7,582 nt of DNA from Vulcanimicrobiota bacterium (lineage in GTDB: Bacteria > Vulcanimicrobiota > Vulcanimicrobiia > Vulcanimicrobiales > Vulcanimicrobiaceae): NCBI GenBank assembly GCA_013289785.1, contig JABCZE010000068.1:1-7582 (forward strand), written 5' to 3'. Of this stretch, positions 1 through 6,599 are shown piece after piece (the first letter of the stretch is position 1; each line of letters opens with the position of its first letter). The notes under the pieces were generated by a model. That model made no database searches. It worked only from the letters and a program-made list of their open reading frames with translations, and was not told where the DNA came from. The position numbers were made by a program, and so were the translations under genes.

Positions 1-1
1 A

Positions 2-1885
2 GAACACTGGGGATCGCGCAGCGTTCTTTTGCTGCTGGACAACTTCGAGCACGTTCTCGGAGCCGCGCCCTTTATCACCGAGTTGCTCGCCTTCGCTCCG
101 GCGGTTACGATCGTTTCTACGAGTCGCGTGCCGCTCGGCGTTCCACGGGAACGCCGCTACGCGTTGGCGCCGATCGGCCTTGCTGCGTCGGTGGCGCTCC
201 TGGTAGATCGCGTCTCCACGATCGTGCCCGGCTTTGCGATGACCCAAGCGAACGCCGGTGCGCTGGAAAGCGTTGGGCGGAGTCTGGGCGGGTTTCCGCT
301 GGCGATCGAGTTGGCGGCTCCGCTCTTTACGACGCTCTCCGCGGCGGCGCTCGCAGAAAACTTCGAAGGCATGCTGCCTCTTTTGGCGTCGAGCGAGAAC
401 GTTGTCTCGCGCCACGCATCGATGCGCGATGCAATCGCCTGGAGCTACGAGCTGCTCGCGCCGGAGCCGCAGCGAATTTTCCGTTGGCTATCGGTTTTTA
501 ACGGTCCGTTTTCGGTGCGGGCGGCCCACGCGGTCGCCGGGGAAGAAGGCGCGCCTGCCTCGCTGCAAACGATGCAAGCCGTGGCAAAAATGGTCGATCA
601 CAACTTATTGGGCGTACGGTCGGATTTCGCCGATCCGCATTTCGAGTTTTATATGCTGATGCGTGAGTATGGAAGAGGTCTGCTCCGCGAGCGCGGCGAG
701 AGCGACGCGGCGCAGGAGCGTCTGGCCACCTATTGCTTGGAGGCTGCGTCGGCGGTCAAATTTTCTGACCCCGCGACGCAAACGACCGAGAATCTCGACC
801 GCCTCGGAGCCGAAGCCGCCAACATCGATTCCGCTTTGGCTTGGGCTTGCGAATCCGGTCGCACCGAGCTAGGCATGCGACTCTGCCTGGAAACCTACGG
901 GTATTGGTGGCTGCGGATGCCGGATACCGGTCTCACGTGGACGCGCCGGCTCTTGGAGAACGCGGAGCACCTCAAGGAGCCGATCGACGCGGATCTTCTA
1001 GCGACGGCTTATTTACGCGCTACGGGTCTCGCCGATCAATGTGAGTCGGTTGACATCGCCGATCGGCTGGCGGAGCGAGCGTTGCAACTGCATCGCGCGC
1101 TCGGCCGCGATTCGGTCGTGGCCGCGCTCCTCGGTGGCGCGGGCACCCGGGCACGCACGCGCGGCGATTACACGCGGGCGTTCGAGTTGCTCGAAGAGAG
1201 CTTGCGGATTCGCCGGGCGCTCGGCGTCAACTTCGCCATAGCGATATCGCTCTACGAGCTTGGAGCGACGGCGGCGGAAGCCGGCGATCCCGCCGTCGCG
1301 ACGCCGTATCTCGACGAGAGCCTCTCCCGGCTGCAGGAGGCAAAGAGCGACCTCGGCGTCGCCATGGCGTTTGCACAACTGAGCGCGATTGCCTTACGCG
1401 AAAAGAGCGTCGATCGCGCTCGGAGTTTCGCCAACGAAAGCCTTCGGATAGCGCAAGCAATCGGCCATAGCTCGACTCTCGGATATGCAAAAACGATCCT
1501 CGCGCGAGCCGAGCTCGAGGACGCGCACTACGAGCGTGCCCAGCAGTTGGCGCGTGAGGCGATCGCGATCGCGCAGCTGTCGAAGGCCCCCTGGTTGATG
1601 CCCGAGGCGCTGGAAGCGTTGGCTGCGATTGCGAGCGCGCAGGGTCACGCGCGGTCGGCCGCGCGCGCTCTCGGCGCCGCCGCCAACCTTCGCAAGCGGG
1701 AGAACGCGCCGATTGCGACGGCCGACCGTGAGGAGAAAGAACGACTGGCGGAACGCCTGAAGGCCGCGCTCGGAGCGCCGGCTTACAACGCGGAGTTCAC
1801 GATCGGAGCCTACGGCCCCAGCGAGAGTTTGTTCCAAGACGAAGAGAGCGCCGGCAGCGATCCTTCGACCGCGGCCGGCGCCTGA
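2..1885 (+). CDS. STAND ATPase/TPR regulator, C-terminal part (5' end outside window)
   Basis: The frame is open from base 2, so the gene begins upstream; the TTG at 29 is an internal Leu. Numbering residues from that TTG, the visible part opens in the Walker B strand (VLLLLDNFEH, ending at residue 8). It continues with the STSR sensor motif (30-33) and a GFPLA motif (88-92), both typical of NB-ARC/AfsR-like ATPases. A winged-helix region follows at about 127-205 (MRDAIAWSYELL, then FRWLSVFNGPFSVRAA). From about 250 to 560 it is helical TPR-like repeats, for example around 379-400 (DYTRAFELLEESLRIR). In this family ATP-driven oligomerisation links signal sensing by TPRs to an effector, usually DNA binding. 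No LuxR-type HTH exists at the C-terminus, so the effector (Trans_reg_C/BTAD or a class III cyclase) should sit in the missing N-terminus. The Walker A loop is also outside. Family is confident; target is unknown. Confidence 0.9.
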   Translation, partial: EHWGSRSVLLLLDNFEHVLGAAPFITELLAFAPAVTIVSTSRVPLGVPRERRYALAPIGLAASVALLVDRVSTIVPGFAMTQANAGALESVGRSLGGFPLAIELAAPLFTTLSAAALAENFEGMLPLLASSENVVSRHASMRDAIAWSYELLAPEPQRIFRWLSVFNGPFSVRAAHAVAGEEGAPASLQTMQAVAKMVDHNLLGVRSDFADPHFEFYMLMREYGRGLLRERGESDAAQERLATYCLEAASAVKFSDPATQTTENLDRLGAEAANIDSALAWACESGRTELGMRLCLETYGYWWLRMPDTGLTWTRRLLENAEHLKEPIDADLLATAYLRATGLADQCESVDIADRLAERALQLHRALGRDSVVAALLGGAGTRARTRGDYTRAFELLEESLRIRRALGVNFAIAISLYELGATAAEAGDPAVATPYLDESLSRLQEAKSDLGVAMAFAQLSAIALREKSVDRARSFANESLRIAQAIGHSSTLGYAKTILARAELEDAHYERAQQLAREAIAIAQLSKAPWLMPEALEALAAIASAQGHARSAARALGAAANLRKRENAPIATADREEKERLAERLKAALGAPAYNAEFTIGAYGPSESLFQDEESAGSDPSTAAGA

Positions 1886-1892
1886 CGCAGGC
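1880..1892. terminator. Small hairpin across the stop codon, possible weak bidirectional terminator
   Basis: GCCTG-ACG-CAGGC is a perfect 5-bp stem with a 3-base loop. It overlaps the TGA stop of the STAND gene and lies between two convergent genes whose stops are 15 bp apart. No U-run follows on either strand, so it does not meet the usual form of an intrinsic terminator. The position is suggestive; the structure is weak. Confidence 0.2.
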
Positions 1893-1900
1893 TGCTCGTT

Positions 1901-2944
1901 CTAGCGGTAGGTTCCGGCCGGGCTCGTCGCGACGCCGTAGATTTGCGTATCGCCGGCGGGCGAGAACACGTTGCGCTGCGTGCCGCCAGGGAAACTATAC
2001 TCGACGACGCGTCCGTAGAAGCGGTCCGCAACGAACAGTTGGTTGGCTTTTGCATCGAGCGCGATGAACTCGGGCGTTCCGCCGGTTACGAGCTGGCCGT
2101 TCGACTGCCCCGGCGAGAAGATATCGACGCCCGGAACGTACTGGTCGACCGCGAGATATTCGAAGGGCTTCTTTTCGCCGGGCGACTCTTCGACCGCGAT
2201 GCCTCCGGTTTGTCCGAGGGTTATGCCGCCGACTTGCGAGCAACTCGAGCCATTGGGAAAACAGGTCAGCAGTCCGCCGACTGCACCGGTGCTTCGGTTT
2301 TGGATGAACTCCGTCGCGTAGATTGAGGTTTCGCCCGATACCGACGGGTTGAGCAGCGCGATGCCGGTAATCACCATGCCCGTGCTCGGAACGCTCCACG
2401 TGTTTGTGGGGCTCGAGCTTCCTTTGGCGTATTCGACGATGAACGCCGTGCCGTACAAGGGATCGTTGGCGACGTAGATGTCGCCGAACGCGTCCACTTT
2501 TACGTCGAAGGGGCCGTTGAGGCCGTTGGAGATCGTCGTCTTCGGCGTGGAGGCGTTGGGCGCGTAGATCGTGAGGTTGCTGGAGAGAAAGTTCGTGACG
2601 TAGAGATTGCCGGACTTGTCCGTCGTAATGCCGTTGGGTCCTTGGATGCCCTCGGTAATCGTACGGAGCGGCGGTGGATTCTGCTTCTTGGTAGCGGCGT
2701 CGTAGACGAAGATCTTGCTGTTGGCGTTGTCGCTAACGAACAAGAGCTGTTTTTTCGTATCGGGGTCGACCGTCTGCGCTTGCGGTCCCATCGTTCGGGA
2801 GGCCGACGGCTGGGTCGCCAGCGGCGGCGAGCTGGGGCCGGCGGGGAGCGCCGGCGCTCCGCTGCACCCGGCAAGCGGGGAAGCGGTGAGCGAAGCGACG
2901 GCGACGAGGGCGGCGGCCCGGAGGCCGGGAGCGATCTGGTTCAT
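1901..2944 (-). CDS. NHL-repeat/SMP-30-like beta-propeller lipoprotein
   Basis: A 347-residue exported protein. Residues 1-27 form a lipoprotein signal peptide with lipobox LAGC (Cys27 becomes the lipidated residue), followed by a Pro/Ser/Ala-rich linker to about 62. The rest is beta-propeller blades of the NHL/SMP-30 type. The clearest are 101-118 (GPNGITTDKSGNLYVTN), 143-160 (GPFDVKVDAFGDIYVAN) and 290-307 (PEFIALDAKANQLFVAD), with weaker ones at 67-82, 205-215 and 335-345. Cys228 and Cys235 lie in one loop and could form a disulfide. Such proteins sit on the cell surface or in the periplasm, and most have no known ligand. I see no catalytic residues of gluconolactonase or peptidyl-amidating lyase. 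The ATG at 2944 has AAGGA ten bases upstream. It is co-directional with the MFS gene upstream but 96 bp from it, so probably separately transcribed. Fold is confident; function unknown. Confidence 0.9.
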   Translation of the reverse strand: MNQIAPGLRAAALVAVASLTASPLAGCSGAPALPAGPSSPPLATQPSASRTMGPQAQTVDPDTKKQLLFVSDNANSKIFVYDAATKKQNPPPLRTITEGIQGPNGITTDKSGNLYVTNFLSSNLTIYAPNASTPKTTISNGLNGPFDVKVDAFGDIYVANDPLYGTAFIVEYAKGSSSPTNTWSVPSTGMVITGIALLNPSVSGETSIYATEFIQNRSTGAVGGLLTCFPNGSSCSQVGGITLGQTGGIAVEESPGEKKPFEYLAVDQYVPGVDIFSPGQSNGQLVTGGTPEFIALDAKANQLFVADRFYGRVVEYSFPGGTQRNVFSPAGDTQIYGVATSPAGTYR

Positions 2945-3040
2945 TTCGGCACATTCCTTTTAAAAGAGGTAGGGTTGTGCCTTAAGGCTATCGCCCAGCC
3001 GACCCGCAAACCACGAAATTGCTAGACATTTGAGCGGTTC
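2945..3040 (-). promoter_or_regulatory. Leader region of the propeller lipoprotein gene: RBS and two palindromes
   Basis: This 96-bp gap lies between the MFS stop and the lipoprotein start. It holds the likely Shine-Dalgarno AAGGA (2955-2959 read on the minus strand, 10-base spacing). Just upstream is the palindrome CTTTTAAAAG (2957-2966), which overlaps that RBS, and then the perfect 10-bp palindrome GCCTTAAGGC (2979-2988). I could not pick a convincing -35/-10 pair. The palindromes could be an operator or chance; their position over and next to the RBS is the only argument for a role. Confidence 0.3.
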
Positions 3041-4654
3041 TCACTCCACGTTAGGCCTCGGAGCGACGAAATGAGTTATGAGCGGCTCCCCTTGAAGCAG
3101 CCGCATTATCTGCTGCTGCAGCACGTAGTCGGCGTTCGTCACGCGCTGATGCTGGCGCAGATGCTCCGTCCACGAGGGGACGAGAAACGTCTCCAAAAAG
3201 CGGCCCGATTGTGACGTGTCTTCGAAGATCCCCCATGAGATAGCACCGTCTCGCAAGCGCTCGTGCTGTAACTCGTAGAGGGCCGAAAGAAACGATTCCC
3301 GGTGCTCGGAGGGGACGCGATACTCGATCGTCACGAGCACCGGCCCATCCGCTCCTTCGACCGACCGCGAGACGACCGGCGGCGGCCACTGCGTGGACGG
3401 AGTAAGGTCGAGCGTTTCGCCAGTTTGAAGTTTCCAGCGCCACGTCAGAGGGATAGCTGCAAGCATCGTCGCCGACGCAATGAATAGCGCGACCTGGAGA
3501 TTCGTGAAGGTCGCGATCTGGCCCCACACCGCGCTACCCAACGTCATCGCACCAAACATAACCGTCATATACATCGCAAGGCCGCGCCCACGTACCCAGT
3601 CCGGCAGTGAAAGCTGGGCCGAAACGTTCAGCGTTGCCACGCCGGCGATCCACGACGCTCCCGCCACGACGCTTGCAAGCAAGGCGACTATCGGTTCGCG
3701 TGCGATTCCGAAAAGCACCAACGCGATTGCGGTGCCGGCGCTCGCGATCCCAACGAGGCCGTCGGCACCAAAGCGTTTCTTCCAGTAGGGCATCACGAAT
3801 GCCGCGCCGACAGCCCCGAGCCCAATCGCGCCGAGCAAGAGGCCGTAAATCGCGGCGCCGCCGCTTACGCGCACCCGAGCGACAAGCGGTAGCAGCGCCC
3901 AATAGGAACTCGCCGACAAGAAGAATGCAAGCGTTCTAACGAACGTTCGCCGTAGAGCGACATTGTTGATCGCATATCGCAACCCGATTCCGACGGCGCT
4001 GCTAAAGCGCTCCGGAGGCAAAGTATCCGCCGCCGCCTTGGGTTCGCGCCATCCAAAGAGTACGCCGATAACGCCAAAATTGCTGACGGCATTAATCACG
4101 AACGGGGCTGCGATTCCGAGTGGTCCGATGATCGCGCCCGCTAAGGCGGGTCCGATCGCTCGACTTAGGTTGAAGCCGACGCTGTTCGCCGATATAGCAC
4201 TGGGAAGCTCCTCTTTGGGTACGAGACTAGGAACGACCGCCTGCCATGCCGGCGAGGTAAGTGCTCCCAAAACACTGATGAGGAACATAAACCAAAGGAG
4301 CGAAGCCGGCGTGACCCAATTCAACCACACGACCGCAGCGAAGATTGCGGAAAGTAAGGCGGTCGCACTTTCTCCCCAGATCAGCAGCTTGCGCTTGTCG
4401 ACAACGTCGGAAAGCGTGCCGGCTACGAGCGCCAGAAGAAACAACGGTGCGCTGCTCGCTACTTGAACCAGCGAAACGACGAATGCATCTTTGGTCAGTC
4501 CCGTCATGAGCCAGCCCGCGGCTGCACCGTACATCCAGCTGCCGATGTTTGACACGATGGTGGCGATCCAGAGGATCGCAAACGTGCGAAATCGGAACGC
4601 CGCCAGCAGCGATATTCCCGGAGCACGGTCAACCTTGCGCGCCTGGTCGGTCAC
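3041..4654 (-). CDS. MFS_3-family exporter with C-terminal ABM-like domain
   Basis: From the GTG at 4654 the protein is 537 residues. Twelve hydrophobic helices run from about 22 to 405, in two halves split near 203-235. The loop after helix 2 carries the MFS motif A equivalent (GTLSDVVDKRK, 79-89); its second-half counterpart is WVRGRGLAMY (353-362). This matches the MFS_3 (DUF894, EntS-like) group of proton-driven exporters, which pump siderophores, drugs or other small molecules. After the last helix a soluble domain at about 438-530 (VLVTIEYRV, then WGIFEDTSQSGRFLETFLVPSW, HLRQHQRV) has the look of an ABM-type ferredoxin-like fold, a tail commonly seen in this group. The frame stays open to a TTG at 4726. 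GTG 4654 is preferred because GGAG lies seven bases upstream and the length then fits the family. It is divergent from the DUF1330 gene. Substrate cannot be told. Confidence 0.9.
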   Translation of the reverse strand: MTDQARKVDRAPGISLLAAFRFRTFAILWIATIVSNIGSWMYGAAAGWLMTGLTKDAFVVSLVQVASSAPLFLLALVAGTLSDVVDKRKLLIWGESATALLSAIFAAVVWLNWVTPASLLWFMFLISVLGALTSPAWQAVVPSLVPKEELPSAISANSVGFNLSRAIGPALAGAIIGPLGIAAPFVINAVSNFGVIGVLFGWREPKAAADTLPPERFSSAVGIGLRYAINNVALRRTFVRTLAFFLSASSYWALLPLVARVRVSGGAAIYGLLLGAIGLGAVGAAFVMPYWKKRFGADGLVGIASAGTAIALVLFGIAREPIVALLASVVAGASWIAGVATLNVSAQLSLPDWVRGRGLAMYMTVMFGAMTLGSAVWGQIATFTNLQVALFIASATMLAAIPLTWRWKLQTGETLDLTPSTQWPPPVVSRSVEGADGPVLVTIEYRVPSEHRESFLSALYELQHERLRDGAISWGIFEDTSQSGRFLETFLVPSWTEHLRQHQRVTNADYVLQQQIMRLLQGEPLITHFVAPRPNVE

Positions 4655-4659
4655 TCTAA

Positions 4660-4665
4660 CTCTCC
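4660..4665 (-). promoter_or_regulatory. Ribosome binding site that decides the MFS start
   Basis: Read on the minus strand this is GGAGAG, with the GGAG core seven bases before the GTG at 4654. No comparable purine run precedes the TTG at 4726, which would also push the coding region to within 11 bp of the divergent DUF1330 start. The site therefore favours the shorter 537-residue exporter. Confidence 0.65.
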
Positions 4666-4736
4666 ACGGGCTCGTGTCCGGCAGCGGCTTCCGCGACGAC
4701 CAGGGCTGCTCCCTTGGCCCGTGCAATCTCCCAACG

Positions 4737-5036
4737 ATGCCGGCCTATGTGATCGTCAACGTCAAGACGAGCGATCCCGAAAAATACGAAGATTATAAGA
4801 AAATGGCGCAGGAGACCGTCGCGAAGTTCGGCGGTCGCTACCTCGTGCGGGGTGGCGAGATGAACGTGCTCGAGGGATCCTGGAACCCGACGCGCATCGT
4901 CGTGCTCGAGTTTGATTCGTACGAACGCGCAAATGCATGGTGGCATTCGCAGGAGTACGCACCGGCGAAGGAACTCCGGCAGCGCTTGAGCACGACCGAT
5001 CTCCTCATCGTCGACGGATTCGAGCAAGGCTCCTAG
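4737..5036 (+). CDS. DUF1330 family protein
   Basis: A 99-residue cytosolic protein of the usual DUF1330 length. It begins MPAYVIVNVKTSDPEKYEDY, has a central GGRYLVRGGE (32-41) and the family-like stretch RIVVLEFDSYERANAWWHS (53-71) followed by EY. The pattern is a dimeric alpha/beta (ferredoxin-like) barrel. The family has no settled biochemical role; some relatives of this fold are monooxygenases or bind small aromatics. The frame is open far upstream, but family similarity begins at the ATG at 4737. There is no Shine-Dalgarno in front of it, so it may be leaderless or weakly translated. It is divergent from the MFS exporter with 82 bp between starts, and its stop is one base from the stop of the convergent gene downstream. 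A link to the exporter is only positional. Confidence 0.88.
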   Translation: MPAYVIVNVKTSDPEKYEDYKKMAQETVAKFGGRYLVRGGEMNVLEGSWNPTRIVVLEFDSYERANAWWHSQEYAPAKELRQRLSTTDLLIVDGFEQGS

Positions 5037-5037
5037 T

Positions 5038-6021
5038 TTAATTGCGTAACGCCGGCGTCGCGGCGATCACGCGCTTCCCGATCAGGCTTCCGCTGATCCC
5101 GCCTTTCCGTGTCCAAGTTCCTTGGAAGTGCATGCCGCTCGACGAAAATTTAAGGCCGACGACTCCGGTGCCGCGCGTGTCCCTCCAGGTGCCGCTCAGC
5201 GATGAGGATCCTCGCGCAAGCGTGCCTTGCAGGCGCCCATCCTTGAAGCTGCCGGTAATCGTCTGTCCCTGTTGCTCGAGCTGCAGAACGTTGCCGGAAA
5301 ATGCCCCGCCGCTGGACGCGATCTCCCAGAGACCGTTGACGTGGAGCTGTGCGGTGTCAACAACGCTTCCGCTGATCTGTCCGGCAGCCTCCGCGCCGGG
5401 CGCCAGGCCCCACGTCCCCGCAAAGCTCTTACCGTCATCGGCAAACTGGAGTTTGATCCAGCCGCTCCCGTTGGGTTCCTTCCAACTGCCGGTCAGCGCG
5501 TTCGTGTCGGAGTCGATCGTACCGTCGAGCTGAGTCCCGGGACCCAAATTGCCGACGACATCTAATCCTAACTGGTGAAGGCTGATTCGGCGCGCCGTCA
5601 AGTCCGTGCCGCCGGTAACGTTTACATAGTAGAGACCAGATACGTTCGGGTAGGCGAAGCGAACCGCTTGAAAATGTCCGCTCGGCTTACTGCCGGGACG
5701 TCCCCACTGGCCGGAAAAACCTTTTCCGCCGGATGAAAAGACGATCGTCATCCAACCAGTGCCGCGCGAGTCGCTCCAGTTCGCGTCGACCTTCAGCGTG
5801 CCTGGCTGGAACTTCCCTTCGAAATGTCCGTTTTGGCCATAGGTGCCGGCGACCGCCGGCCCATCCTGTCGCACTTTGACCTGACCGTTCGCGAACGCCT
5901 CACCGCTGGAAGTCATGCTCCAGTTGCCGTTCACATCGATCGCGTTCTGCGCAAAAGCGCCGGTACGCTGAGAGAGCACGAGAATGCTAATACCGAGAAG
6001 AGCAACAAACCGCTTGGTCAT
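5038..6021 (-). CDS. Secreted protein of three tandem ~95-residue beta-rich repeats, unknown function
   Basis: A 327-residue protein. Residues 1-24 are a Sec signal peptide (MTKRF, a hydrophobic core, then AFA before Gln25). There is no lipobox or later membrane helix, so it should be periplasmic or secreted. The mature part is three diverged copies of one unit, at about 28-121, 124-220 and 226-318. Each unit has the same order of marks: an opening NGxW/SGLY, a middle V/I-x-G with an aromatic or Leu, an L-x-G-x-W-type strand, a G-T/S-G-W/V turn, and a closing F-x-G-x-W (FSGQWG 102-107, FAGTWG 200-205, FQGTW 299-303). Gly, Ser, Thr and Trp are frequent and Cys is absent. The pattern suggests antiparallel beta-barrels of lipocalin or avidin style, which is inference only. 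The ATG at 6021 has a strong GGAGGT seven bases upstream. I do not recognise the family. Confidence 0.88.
   Translation of the reverse strand: MTKRFVALLGISILVLSQRTGAFAQNAIDVNGNWSMTSSGEAFANGQVKVRQDGPAVAGTYGQNGHFEGKFQPGTLKVDANWSDSRGTGWMTIVFSSGGKGFSGQWGRPGSKPSGHFQAVRFAYPNVSGLYYVNVTGGTDLTARRISLHQLGLDVVGNLGPGTQLDGTIDSDTNALTGSWKEPNGSGWIKLQFADDGKSFAGTWGLAPGAEAAGQISGSVVDTAQLHVNGLWEIASSGGAFSGNVLQLEQQGQTITGSFKDGRLQGTLARGSSSLSGTWRDTRGTGVVGLKFSSSGMHFQGTWTRKGGISGSLIGKRVIAATPALRN
5068..5940 (-). repeat. Three tandem protein-level repeats in the secreted gene
   Basis: The three units lie at 5659-5940, 5362-5652 and 5068-5346 (first to third in translation order). Comparable marks are spaced about 98-100 residues apart: NGNW/SGLY/NGLW at residues 31, 128 and 229; DANW/TGSW/SGTW at 79, 177 and 276; GTGW/GSGW/GTGV at 87, 185 and 284. 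The DNA itself is not obviously repetitive, so the duplication is old. Unit 1 and unit 3 look closer to each other than to unit 2, judging by the shared S/D-x-RGTG turn. Confidence 0.8.
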
Positions 6022-6027
6022 GATTCA

Positions 6028-6033
6028 ACCTCC
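6028..6033 (-). promoter_or_regulatory. Strong ribosome binding site of the triple-repeat gene
   Basis: Minus-strand GGAGGT ends seven bases before the ATG at 6021. It is the best Shine-Dalgarno in the window and fixes the start at MTKRF, which also gives a proper signal peptide. Confidence 0.8.
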
Positions 6034-6060
6034 GAAGCCGCAGGCTCAGACCGACATTGT

Positions 6061-6082
6061 TCCCCACTCCCGGGGACTTATA
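6061..6082 (-). promoter_or_regulatory. Possible -10 element and leader hairpin of the triple-repeat gene
   Basis: On the minus strand TATAAG (6077-6082) resembles a -10 box. It is followed by a five-bp inverted repeat, TCCCC/GGGGA (6061-6065 with 6072-6076), and then the RBS about 30 bases on. No good -35 hexamer lies 16-18 bases upstream. The region also contains the last stop of the decayed upstream gene. Tentative. Confidence 0.25.
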
Positions 6083-6476
6083 CCGGCGTCCGTGCCGATG
6101 ACGCGACCAGCGCGGCTACCTGTGCGGCGGCGTGCTCGATCTCCGCATCGGTTCCGTTGGCAAAACCCAAGAGAAACCCGCGGCAATCGCGCCGCTTTTA
6201 CGCAGAGCTGCGAAAGCGCAACGAGCCATCGTCCACCCGGCAGTAACGCCAGGCGCGCATCGTCAAAGCTTCGATCGCCGCGCACGCGGCAATGGCGAGA
6301 TGTATGCTCCAGTCGTTCTCGGCGGACAACGGCAAGACGTGGGAGCCCAATGCGATGGCCTTCTTTACGAACTCGAATCGCTGTAACGAAGCTGCATCGT
6401 GCGTCCAGGGGGCGCGCCGCCTGCTCGCGAACGTCCCGTCATCGTCGAAAAAGGGGAAGAGTTCGCCCGCCATCAA
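6078..6476 (-). pseudogene. Decayed C-terminal fragment resembling a MocR/PdxR-type aminotransferase-like regulator
   Basis: The minus strand keeps coding-like third-base G/C bias, but a protein-like reading needs several frame changes. One frame gives 6476 to about 6252 (FFDDDGTFAS, FEFVKKAIA, SIHLAIAA). A second gives GVTAGW at 6250-6233, a third gives VALSQLCVK at 6222-6196. The first frame then resumes at 6179-6081 (GFLLGFANGTDAEIE, AAAQVAALV), ending in TAA at 6078-6080. In the first frame a TAA at 6198-6200 also interrupts. The order matches the end of MocR proteins: an 'F-x-D-D-G-x-F-A' helix, a 'GxHLxxxL' strand, 'GV...PLS', then 'G-LLLGFA' and a final amphipathic helix. MocR proteins join a GntR DNA-binding domain to a PLP-binding aminotransferase fold; neither that domain nor the PLP lysine region is left here. 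Family assignment is from memory of the pattern and is tentative. Confidence 0.45.
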
Positions 6477-6599
6477 ACCGCTCGTGTTTTTCTTTATGTC
6501 GTTTGCCGAGCGCTACGTTGCACCGGGTTTGACGACGCATTTGCGCCGCCGGCGCGCGGGTTTCATATCAGCAACCGTTTTTGGGAGGTAGCTTTTTGA
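6477..6599. other. Intergenic leader of the operon starting at 6600
   Basis: No intact gene is seen here. A perfect inverted repeat, GCGCCG-C-CGGCGC, lies at 6543-6555. A weak promoter could be TTTGCG (6540-6545) with TCATAT (6563-6568) at 17-base spacing, which would place the repeat between the two hexamers. The RBS follows. On the minus strand, the frame of the decayed gene meets a stop (TAG) some 30 bases upstream of its 6476 position, so I cannot extend the remnant further with any support. Confidence 0.3.
6583..6588 (+). promoter_or_regulatory. Ribosome binding site for the gene at 6600
   Basis: GGGAGG lies 11 bases before the ATG at 6600, slightly long but the only purine-rich run in reach. 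It supports the start that gives an intact signal peptide. Confidence 0.65.

Noticed and set aside
1394..1837. 147-codon minus-strand open frame
   Set aside because: Arg-rich shadow of the TPR region of the STAND gene; no signal of its own.
1995..2399. 134-codon minus-strand frame inside the lipoprotein gene
   Set aside because: Shadow frame, His/Arg-rich, while the propeller frame carries clear motifs over the same bases.
4655..4726. TTG start at 4726 giving a 561-residue exporter
   Set aside because: No RBS, a Pro/Arg-rich extension unlike the family, and it would nearly reach the divergent DUF1330 start; the GTG at 4654 has a good RBS and fits family length.
4491..4736. N-terminal extension of the DUF1330 frame
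   Set aside because: It is antisense to the conserved MFS N-terminal helices and family similarity begins only at the ATG at 4737.
5984..6532. 182-codon plus-strand open frame
   Set aside because: Arg/Ser-rich translation with no domain, no RBS, and it overlaps the start of the secreted gene; best seen as the antisense of former coding sequence.
6543..6555. GCGCCG-C-CGGCGC as an intrinsic terminator
   Set aside because: No T-run follows directly on either strand and no intact gene ends nearby; such GC palindromes arise easily in this composition.
6292..6591. 99-codon plus-strand open frame before the barrel gene
   Set aside because: No RBS and no recognisable family; it is opposite the decayed MocR-like frame, whose minus-strand reading makes more sense.
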